Positions 50,782 through 57,933 of a stretch of DNA of 64,000 bases are shown here, piece by piece. Every line of letters begins with the position of its first letter. Positions within the stretch are counted from its first letter, which is position 1. The translations under genes and the position numbers were made by a program. Below the pieces are notes generated by a model. It searched no databases and was not told the origin of the DNA. It was given only the letters and a program-made list of their open reading frames with translations. Origin of the DNA: Actinomyces oricola (GTDB lineage: Bacteria; Actinomycetota; Actinomycetes; Actinomycetales; Actinomycetaceae); NCBI RefSeq assembly GCF_004104015.1, contig NZ_RYFV01000008.1, forward strand, positions 1-64,000, given 5' to 3'.

Positions 50782-52070
50782 GCGTGTTGAACTGGATTAT
50801 CAGCAACGTCCTGACTCAGGCCGGAATTGTCGTCGCGCTGATTGCGATGCTCGGCCTCATCTTGCAGAAGAAGGGGGTCGGGGGCACGATTATCGGGACT
50901 TTCAAGACCCTCCTGGGCTTCTACGTCCTGTCCGCCGGCTCGGCCATTCTAGTGGCCACCCTGACCTACTTCGGCACTATGTTCCAGGCGGCCTTCAATA
51001 TGACCGGCATTGTGCCGAGCATTGAGGCGGTCAACGGCTACGCCACCAATAACCTGGCCCTCGGCGGCCAGATCGCGATGACCTTCCTGGGCATCTTCAT
51101 CGTCAATATTATCCTGGCGCGCTTCACGCCCTTGAAGTACATTTTCCTCACCGGTCAGGCCCTGCTGTGGATGTCCACCATGACAGTGGTCTTCGGTTAT
51201 ACCGCCGGACTGCGCGGCTTCTGGCTGGTGCTGGCGGCCAGCATTGTCGGCGGCCTGTTCGCGGTGGGAATGCCCGCCGCCGCCCAGCCGATCGTCCGCA
51301 AGATCACCGGCAACGACGCCATCGCCCTGGGTCACTTCTGCACCATCGGCTACCTGGTGGAGGCCGGGGTGGCCTGGCTGGTGCGCAAGCGCGGCGTGGA
51401 CAAGCAGCCCTCCACCGAGGAGATCGCGCTGCCCCGCGCCATGGAGTTCCTTCAGGACACCTACATGTCCTTGGCCGTGGTCATGATCCCCCTCTACCTC
51501 ATTACGGCGGCCTTCGCCGGCCCCGCCCCGGTGGCGGAGACGACCGGGGGCATGAACTACCTGATGTACGCCTTCCTCCAGGCCATCCAGTTCGTCGTCG
51601 GCGTCTACGTCCTCATGGCCGGTGTCCGGCTCCTGCTGGGTGAGATCGTGCCGGCCTTCCGCGGAATCTCCATGAAACTGGTGCCCGACTCCAAGCCGGC
51701 CCTGGACTGCCCGGTGCTCTTCCCCTACGCCCCCAACGCTGTCATCGTCGGTTTCATTACGACGACGATCGGCACGGTGATCGCCATGTTCACCCTGCCG
51801 CTGGTCGGCTTCGCGGTCATTGTGCCGGGCATGCTCACCAACTTCTTCGCCGGCGGCACCGCGGGCATCTTCGGCAATGCGGTGGGCGGTCGGCGCGGTG
51901 CCATTGTCGGCGGCGTCGTCCACGGCCTCTTCATCACCCTGCTGCCGGCGCTGCTGGTCACCACCTTCCTCAACCTGGGGTTCCCCAACCTGTCGGCCAC
52001 AGATGTGGACACCATTGCGGCGGGCCTGTTCTTCGCCTACCTCGTGGGCCCGATCCTCAAGGCAGTTTGA
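50778..52070 (+). CDS. PTS EIIC component, UlaA/SgaT type
   Basis: A 430-residue permease with about eleven membrane segments. LGLILQKKGVGGTIIGTFKTLLGFYVLSAG at the N-terminus, and PYAPNAVIVGFITTTIGT and GGRRGAIVGGVVHGLFITLLPALL near the C-terminus, are typical of the ascorbate-type EIIC family. UlaA imports L-ascorbate as the 6-phosphate. None of the downstream ascorbate enzymes (lactonase, decarboxylase, epimerases) is encoded here, so the substrate may differ. Confidence 0.92.
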   Translation: MSVLNWIISNVLTQAGIVVALIAMLGLILQKKGVGGTIIGTFKTLLGFYVLSAGSAILVATLTYFGTMFQAAFNMTGIVPSIEAVNGYATNNLALGGQIAMTFLGIFIVNIILARFTPLKYIFLTGQALLWMSTMTVVFGYTAGLRGFWLVLAASIVGGLFAVGMPAAAQPIVRKITGNDAIALGHFCTIGYLVEAGVAWLVRKRGVDKQPSTEEIALPRAMEFLQDTYMSLAVVMIPLYLITAAFAGPAPVAETTGGMNYLMYAFLQAIQFVVGVYVLMAGVRLLLGEIVPAFRGISMKLVPDSKPALDCPVLFPYAPNAVIVGFITTTIGTVIAMFTLPLVGFAVIVPGMLTNFFAGGTAGIFGNAVGGRRGAIVGGVVHGLFITLLPALLVTTFLNLGFPNLSATDVDTIAAGLFFAYLVGPILKAV

Positions 52071-52088
52071 GGCGGAGGGCAGGCAGTT

Positions 52089-52481
52089 ATGGGACTCTTC
52101 CGCCGCCGGAAACCGCCGGCCAAGCCCGACGACGACGCCCCCCTGAGCGCCGAGCGCCGCGCCGACCTGGAGCACAGGGCCACGGCCCTCACCGGGACCC
52201 TGGACCAGGAACAAGACCCGGAGCGGCGCATTGCGCTCCTCAACGAGCTGGCGGCGACCTGCTGCGAGCTCGGCGACACTGACGCCGCAATCGCCCACTA
52301 CGAGGCCTCCATGGGTATCCGTGAGCAGTTCGGGCCGGCTTACAACGGCTTGCTCAGCCTCTACAACGACAAACTCAAGACGGCCGCGCAGGCTCAAGAC
52401 GACGCCGGCATCCAGCGCTGGACCACCCGGCTCGACGATCTCCTGGCCCTGTCCAAGCGCGTCATGCGCTCACGCTACTGA
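52089..52481 (+). CDS. small TPR-like protein of the PTS operon
   Basis: A 130-residue soluble protein. A basic start (MGLFRRRKPPAKP) precedes one or two TPR-like helical pairs (RIALLNELAATCCELGDTDAAIAHYEASMGIREQFGPAYNGLLSLYNDKLK). It starts 19 bp after EIIC, with GGAGG 10 nt upstream, and precedes the aldolase. Proteins of this kind are sometimes found with UlaA-type EIIC genes, but I know of no assigned role. Confidence 0.8.
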   Translation: MGLFRRRKPPAKPDDDAPLSAERRADLEHRATALTGTLDQEQDPERRIALLNELAATCCELGDTDAAIAHYEASMGIREQFGPAYNGLLSLYNDKLKTAAQAQDDAGIQRWTTRLDDLLALSKRVMRSRY

Positions 52482-52529
52482 CGCCGCGCCGTCGCCACCT
52501 CCAATCAGCCACCAGCAAGGACAGACGCA

Positions 52530-53378
52530 ATGTACGTTTCCATGACCCCACTGCTCGCCGAGGCGACCCGGGTGGGCTACACGGTGGGCGCCTTTAACGC
52601 CCACAACCTTGAAATGGTGCCACCCATGATCCGGGCGGCCCGCGACCTCGGGGCACCGATCATTATCCAGACCTCACCGGGCACGGCCCGCTATGTGGGG
52701 ATGAGGAATTTCGTCGCCGTGTGCCGCTCCATGGCCTCCGACGAGATCGTCGACGTCGCCCTCCACCTCGACCACGCCACGAACCTGACCGATATTCGCG
52801 ACGCCATTGAGGCGGGGTACTCCTCGGTCATGTTCGATGGCTCCCAGCTGCCCTTCACACGGAATGTGGCCACCTCGCGCCGCGTCATCGAGTACGCCCG
52901 CGACCACGGCGCGTCGGTGGAGACCGAGATCGGCACCATTGGCGGCACCGAGGAGGGCATTCGTAACAAGGTCGGCGTGTACACCCAGCCCGAGGAGGCC
53001 GTGCGCCTCCTCCAAGAGGTGGATACCGACGCGCTGGCGGTGAGCATTGGCACCAACCACGGCCAGTTCAAGGCCAAGACCCGGCTGGACCTGGACCTGC
53101 TCTCGCGGATCCACCGGGCTGTCGACGTTCCCCTGGTCATTCACGGGGGCACGGGCGTGGACGAGGCCGACTACCCCCAACTCACCGCCGACGGAATCCG
53201 GAAGTTCAATGTCGGCACCGAGTTGCTGGTGGGCTGGACCCGCACCGCCCAGGAGAGATTCGCCGCCACGAAGGTCAACTCTTCCCTGCGCAACAACATT
53301 GTGCCCTGCAACGACGTCGTCCACGACATTGTCGCCCACAAGATCAGTCTTTTCATGGGCGCCGACCGCTCCCAGTGA
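52530..53378 (+). CDS. class II ketose-bisphosphate aldolase (GatY/KbaY type)
   Basis: A 282-residue zinc aldolase. Seen: YTVGAFNAHNLEM, ALHLDHATNLTDI (Zn His), ETEIGTIGGTEEGI, LAVSIGTNHGQFK (Zn His) and LVIHGGTGVDEADYP. Short form, as in tagatose- or fructose-bisphosphate aldolases of catabolic operons, and different from the housekeeping Fba at 5708. AAGGA 8 nt before ATG. It would cleave the bisphosphorylated product of imported sugar. Confidence 0.92.
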   Translation: MYVSMTPLLAEATRVGYTVGAFNAHNLEMVPPMIRAARDLGAPIIIQTSPGTARYVGMRNFVAVCRSMASDEIVDVALHLDHATNLTDIRDAIEAGYSSVMFDGSQLPFTRNVATSRRVIEYARDHGASVETEIGTIGGTEEGIRNKVGVYTQPEEAVRLLQEVDTDALAVSIGTNHGQFKAKTRLDLDLLSRIHRAVDVPLVIHGGTGVDEADYPQLTADGIRKFNVGTELLVGWTRTAQERFAATKVNSSLRNNIVPCNDVVHDIVAHKISLFMGADRSQ

Positions 53379-53619
53379 CACCGGTCGAGGGCGGTTCGGG
53401 CCGCATGACGGGACTCGATGTCCTGATCCCCGGCCCGAACCCCCAGCCGGGCCGGGCCCGGTGCCCTGGCCCGCGCAGGCCCGGCTCCGGGCGCCCGTCC
53501 CCGGACGACCCGCCTGGGCGAGCGGGGGCGGCCCAGGCCCTCACCGTCAGCATTTCACCACCCGCCCGATCCCACGGTCCGGGCGCCCAGAGCGCCACCA
53601 CCGGAAGGAGAACCAGCCT

Positions 53620-54231
53620 GTGGCACCACCTACCCTCATCCTCGTGGCCGGCCTGCCCGGCACCGGCAAGACCCACTTGAGCAGGCTCATTGCCGACCAC
53701 GTCGGCAACTGCGAGCAGGTCTGCCTGGACCAGATCAAGGAGCGCCTGTGGGACCAAGTCGGCTTCCAGGGCCCGCAGGAGAAGGCCGCCATTGACCAAC
53801 GGGCGCTGAAGGTCTTCTTCCAGGAGGTCGGCGCCGCCATGGGCCGCAGCCGGGTGGTGCTCTCGGACTACCCCTTCAGCTCCAAACAGGGTCCCGCCCT
53901 GGCGGCCCTGTGCGCTCGGCACGGGTTCACTCCCCTGACTGTGCGGCTCGTGGCCGACCTCGACGTCCTCTACGAGCGCCAGCGCCTACGAGATCTCAAC
54001 AGCTCACGTCATCTGGGTCACATCCTGACCAGCTACCGCCCGGGGGATCAGCTCACCGAGCGCCAGGAGGCCGACGGGCTGCTCACCCGCGAGGAGTTGC
54101 GCCGTCGTTGCACCACCCGCGGCTACGGCTCTTTCGCGTTAGGGGAGGTGCTTGAGGTAGATATGAGCGACTTCGACGCCGTTGACCATCCCGCGATCCT
54201 CGCCTGGCTGGATGAGCACATGCGCGATTGA
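53620..54231 (+). CDS. P-loop kinase-like protein
   Basis: A 203-residue AAA/Zeta-toxin-like P-loop phosphotransferase. Walker A is LVAGLPGTGKTHLSRLIA, with CLDQIKERLWDQVGF and VVLSDYPFSSKQG as Walker-B-like segments and a lid region YERQRLRDLNSSRHLGH. GTG 53620 has GGAAGGAG 9 nt upstream; the open frame further upstream overlaps the aldolase and lacks similarity. A small-molecule kinase acting on the pathway sugar is a reasonable guess. The 241-bp gap before it holds nothing recognisable. Confidence 0.8.
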   Translation: MAPPTLILVAGLPGTGKTHLSRLIADHVGNCEQVCLDQIKERLWDQVGFQGPQEKAAIDQRALKVFFQEVGAAMGRSRVVLSDYPFSSKQGPALAALCARHGFTPLTVRLVADLDVLYERQRLRDLNSSRHLGHILTSYRPGDQLTERQEADGLLTREELRRRCTTRGYGSFALGEVLEVDMSDFDAVDHPAILAWLDEHMRD

Positions 54232-54312
54232 CCCACCACCCGGGCCCGGCCGCACCCGCCCATGGAGCCGGGGCACCACCAGCGGGCGTCACAAAGGAGA
54301 CGACAAGACCCC

Positions 54313-56232
54313 ATGGCACGGTTCACCGACATTATCCCGATCCTGGACCAGGATCCCGAGCGTCGTGTGCCCGCCGCCGAGATCGCGCGCCACCTGGGCG
54401 TGTCCACGCGCACGGTCCGCAACTACGTCACCGCCACCAACCGCCACTACGGGCGCCGCGTGGTGACGTCCTCGCGCGCCGGATACCGCCTGGACACCGA
54501 GGCCCTGGAGAGGGCGGTGGTCATGCGCAACGCCTCCCCTCACCCGGCCGAGGGCCCGAACGAACGCCTCATCCACATGCTGCGTGAACTCATAGCCACC
54601 GGCACCCCCCTGGACGTGTTCGACCTGGCGGAGTCCTTCCACGTCTCGGAGTCCACCGTCGAGTCGGACCTGACCCGGGCCCGGGTCCTGGTCACGCAGT
54701 TCGGACTGAGCATTGTGCGCTCCGGGCATCGGGTTCACCTGGAAGGCGACGAGGTGGCCCAGCGTCGTCTCATGCGCCGTCTCCTCATTGAGGCGGCGGT
54801 GAGCCGCCGCCAGTTCATTGACGTCGAGGAGCTGGCGCGCCAACTCGGCGAACCCGCCCTGCTCGACTTCAAACGGCGGATGCTCGCGGTTCTGACCTCC
54901 GCCGATCTTATTGTCAACGACCGCACTGCTGACGAGCTGGTCGCCCACATTGCCATTATGGTGGGGCGGGTGCGCACCGGCCACGCCATTTCCTGGCTGT
55001 CCGGGGCCCAGGACCGTGACGTGCTGAAGCCAATCTCGCAGGCCCTGGGGGGCCTGGTCGACGAGGTCTTCCATATTGAGCTGTCCGACCAGGAGCTCGC
55101 CTACCTGGCGCTGCTCCTCTTGGACAAGGCGGTCCCCGCCCGGCCCGAAGACCCCGCCCGCCCTGAACTGGAGGTCTTCCTGGACGCCCAGTACGTCGAA
55201 CTCGTCACCGACATTGTGCATAAACTCAATGAGAACTATCTCATTGACCTCAGCGATGAGCGGTTCACCGCCTTCCTCGCCCTCCACATTCGCCACCTGG
55301 TCGACCGGGCCTCGCACCACGAGGTCGCCCAAGTGCCCGCGGGCCAGTCGGTGAAGAACACCCACCCCCTGGTCCACGAGCTCGCCGTATTCATCGCCCA
55401 ACAGATTGAACGGGGCACGGGCATTAAGGTGGCTGAAGACGAGATCGGTTTTATCGCCTTCCACGTCGGTGGGCGCCTGCAATCCATGCACGAGCACGAC
55501 GACCAGGTGGATGTCACCGTGGTGGTCCCCCGCTATTACGACACCCACCTGCCCTTCAGTGAAGCGGTGGGGCGGGCCGTGGCCGGGACCGGCCGGGTGG
55601 AGCGGGTGGTCACGAATCTGGAGGAAGTCACCCCCGAGCTGGACACCGACCTCATTGTCACCACGGTGCCGTTGCACGACGTCCCCGACGTGCCGGTCAT
55701 CCGCACCGGACTCCTGCTCTCCCAGGAGGACCTGGGCCGAATCGGCACAATGGCGCAGAGAATCGCCGCCGGTCAGAAGCGCTTCAAGGCGGCGGCCTGG
55801 TTGACCACGGTCATGGACCCGCACCTCTTCATACGGATCCCCGGCGGGGGCTCGCGGGAGGCGGTGCTCTCAACCATGACGGAGGCGCTGGCCGGCCAGG
55901 GGGCGGTGGGGCCCGACTTCCTGGCCCAGGTCATGGAGCGCGAGCGCCTGTCGACCACGGCACTGCCCTCGGGCGCCGCTATCCCGCACACCATTGAGAT
56001 GACGGCGATCAGGTCGGCGATCGCCGTGTGCCTGGCGCACGAGCCGGTGGACTGGGCGGGCACACCGGTCAGACTGGTGGCCATGCTCTGTCTGTCCGAG
56101 GCCAGCCGGGACGCCTTCGGGGATGTGTTCGACGCTTTCATCCGCACTCTGGTCAACGACGAGAAGACCGCCCGCCTGGCGGCGGCCACCTCATACGACG
56201 ACTTCATTCAAACAATGCTCGCCATCCTCTAA
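54313..56232 (+). CDS. PRD-containing transcriptional regulator with EIIB/EIIA-like domains
   Basis: A 639-residue MtlR/LicR-type activator: HTH (PAAEIARHLGVSTRTVRNYV, ~20-40), second Mga-like HTH (DVFDLAESFHVSESTVESDL, ~105-125), PRD1 (~180-280), PRD2 (~295-395, with HIRHLVDRASHH and FIAFHVGGRLQ), EIIB-like domain (~410-500, no Cys at the usual site) and EIIA-like domain (~510-635, with SGAAIPHTIEM). Activity is normally tuned by PTS phosphorylation of the PRD and EIIA His residues. It ends the PTS operon and very likely controls it. Confidence 0.92.
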   Translation: MARFTDIIPILDQDPERRVPAAEIARHLGVSTRTVRNYVTATNRHYGRRVVTSSRAGYRLDTEALERAVVMRNASPHPAEGPNERLIHMLRELIATGTPLDVFDLAESFHVSESTVESDLTRARVLVTQFGLSIVRSGHRVHLEGDEVAQRRLMRRLLIEAAVSRRQFIDVEELARQLGEPALLDFKRRMLAVLTSADLIVNDRTADELVAHIAIMVGRVRTGHAISWLSGAQDRDVLKPISQALGGLVDEVFHIELSDQELAYLALLLLDKAVPARPEDPARPELEVFLDAQYVELVTDIVHKLNENYLIDLSDERFTAFLALHIRHLVDRASHHEVAQVPAGQSVKNTHPLVHELAVFIAQQIERGTGIKVAEDEIGFIAFHVGGRLQSMHEHDDQVDVTVVVPRYYDTHLPFSEAVGRAVAGTGRVERVVTNLEEVTPELDTDLIVTTVPLHDVPDVPVIRTGLLLSQEDLGRIGTMAQRIAAGQKRFKAAAWLTTVMDPHLFIRIPGGGSREAVLSTMTEALAGQGAVGPDFLAQVMERERLSTTALPSGAAIPHTIEMTAIRSAIAVCLAHEPVDWAGTPVRLVAMLCLSEASRDAFGDVFDAFIRTLVNDEKTARLAAATSYDDFIQTMLAIL

Positions 56233-56309
56233 AGGACTGCGCCGAGGGGCGGTGAAGATCGCCTCCTGTACTTGAGTTGCGCCGCGAGCCCCGGCACTCC
56301 GCACACCAT

Positions 56310-56459
56310 CTGGGCCCCTGGGCGCGCGGGCTTGGAGGCCGCCAAACGGATCCCCTTCGCCACGTCATCCTGGGCCCCTGGACGTGCGGGCTTGGAGGCC
56401 GCCAAACGGATCCCCTTCGCCACGTCATCCTGGGCCCCCTGGGCGTGCGGGCTTGGAGG
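56310..56459 (+). repeat. 60-bp tandem repeat, 2.5 copies, abutting repeat element copy 2
   Basis: Unit 56310-56369 is repeated at 56370-56429 with only two or three changes. A partial third copy (56430-56459) ends exactly where the TTGCACATTC terminus of the 200-bp element begins. The unit carries CGGGCTTGGAGGCCGCCAAA. There are no spacers, so it is not a CRISPR array. The flanking 56233-56309 shows nothing. Confidence 0.9.
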
Positions 56460-56658
56460 TTGCACATTCTTTCTTCCCTCAAGGAGTGGGGAGCCGCGGA
56501 ATCCTGCGGATCTGCTCGGGGCTTGAGGGTTCGGGAATGGGATGAATGTGCAACGGCGTCGCCGTTGCACATTCATCCTTGTCGAACCAACCTTCTGCGA
56601 CGAGGGATCGTTGAAATACCAACGATCCCTCACGGGCCGAGGCAAGAAGAATGTGCAA
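56460..56658 (+). repeat. 200-bp two-module palindromic intergenic repeat, copy 2
   Basis: Module A runs from TTGCACATTCTTTC (56460) to GATGAATGTGCAA (~56553); module B from TTGCACATTCATCC (56565) to GAAGAATGTGCAA (56658). The junction of the modules is a 39-nt perfect dyad with 19-nt arms (GGATGAATGTGCAACGGCG). Internal hairpins: CCGC-GGAATCCT-GCGG in A, and GGGATCGTTG-AAATAC-CAACGATCCC (10-bp perfect stem) in B. Module B is roughly 85% identical to that of copy 1 by eye. 56659-56880 holds no supported gene. Confidence 0.88.
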
Positions 56659-56880
56659 CACCGCCAACCCTTCGGACCACCCGCCCATCGGCGCAGCCGC
56701 CGCACGGCTTGATGTGGCCCGGCAGCCTCTCGATCGGAGGCGGCCAGGCCGGGACCGGGATCGGGACCAAGGGACCGGGACCAGGAGGGACGGGCCGAGG
56801 GCGAGCACCCAGGTGACGGCGCCGAGGGGGCGGAGGCTCCGGGGCCGGGGAACATTCACGCCTTGTTAGTATGCGGCAGC

Positions 56881-57732
56881 ATGGATAGGAGTTCTTCGGC
56901 CACCTGGTTCAAGGACAACCGCGCCAACTGGGATGACCGGGCCGCTCTTCACGAGGCCTCCGGCTACGGCATTCAGCACCTCGTGTCCGACCCCAATGCG
57001 ATCAGCAACGAGGTCGCCCAGGACCGCGAGCGCCTGGGCGACCTCACTGGCAAGGACGTCATCCACCTCCAGTGCCACTTGGGCACCGACACGGTGGGCC
57101 TGGCCCGTCTGGGTGCGCGGCGCGTCGTCGGCGTCGACCTGTCCGGGGAGTCGCTGCGGCGGGCGCGGGACATCGCCCGGCGCTGCGGGGCGCCCGCCAC
57201 GGGGATCGAGTACGTGGAGGCCAACGTCTACGACGCCCGCCAGGCGGTGACCGGGGACTTCGACCTCGTCTACACCTCGCTGGGCGTGCTGTGCTGGCTG
57301 CCGAACATCGCCGCCTGGGGCCGCGTAGTCGCCTCGCTGCTGCGCCCCGGCGGGCGCCTCCTGCTGCGCGACGACCACCCCATGTTCATGACCCTGGGCG
57401 AGGACGTCTCTGACGGCCTGCGCGTGGAACAGCCCTACTTCGAGCAGGCTGAGCCCCTGACCTGGGACGACCCCGGGAGCTACGTCACCGGCCCCGAGGA
57501 CGGCCCGGTGGTCTCCCACAGCGTCAACCACCAGTGGAACCACTCCGTGGGCGAGATCCTCACCGCGCTGCTGAGTGCCGGGCTGGTGCTGGACTCCTTT
57601 GAGGAGACCCAGCACGCCGCGTGGTGCCCGTGGCCCGACCTCATGGTCCTCGACGAGCAGAGCTGGCGGCTGCGGGAGGCCCCCGAGCGCCTCCCCCTCC
57701 AGTTCGTCCTCACCGCCCACCGGCCCGCCTGA
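56881..57732 (+). CDS. class I SAM-dependent methyltransferase
   Basis: A 283-residue methyltransferase. SAM motif I is VIHLQCHLGTDTVGLARLGARRVVGVDLS (the G-x-G loop is altered to C-H-L-G-T-D), motif IV FDLVYTSLGVLCWLPNI, and post-motif GGRLLLRDDHPMF. A W-rich N-terminus (ATWFKDNRANWDDRAALHEAS) is typical of a subgroup acting on small molecules. ATG 56881 is chosen as the only start near the conserved N-terminus. Substrate unknown. Confidence 0.88.
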   Translation: MDRSSSATWFKDNRANWDDRAALHEASGYGIQHLVSDPNAISNEVAQDRERLGDLTGKDVIHLQCHLGTDTVGLARLGARRVVGVDLSGESLRRARDIARRCGAPATGIEYVEANVYDARQAVTGDFDLVYTSLGVLCWLPNIAAWGRVVASLLRPGGRLLLRDDHPMFMTLGEDVSDGLRVEQPYFEQAEPLTWDDPGSYVTGPEDGPVVSHSVNHQWNHSVGEILTALLSAGLVLDSFEETQHAAWCPWPDLMVLDEQSWRLREAPERLPLQFVLTAHRPA

Positions 57733-57933
57733 GGCTGGGCCGGCGGGCGCGGCCAGCAGGCGGCCACCAGCAGGCGGCCGGGCATGCGCGGCCGCCGGAC
57801 GGCCGGGCGCACCCATTAGGATCACCGGCCAGCAGTCGGCCCGGCCTTGGGCCGGCAGCCGCCTACCGCTGTCAGGCGGCGCACGCACCCCCGTTCGGGG
57901 ACCGCGCCGCTCCTGGGGGACAATGAGGCACCT

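Noticed and set aside
50778-52070. naming the PTS genes ulaA/B/C
   Set aside because: The EIIC family is right, but none of the ascorbate catabolic enzymes is encoded with it, so a specific symbol would overstate the function.
56310-56459. 60-bp repeats as a CRISPR array
   Set aside because: Units are contiguous and nearly identical over their whole length, so there are no unique spacers.
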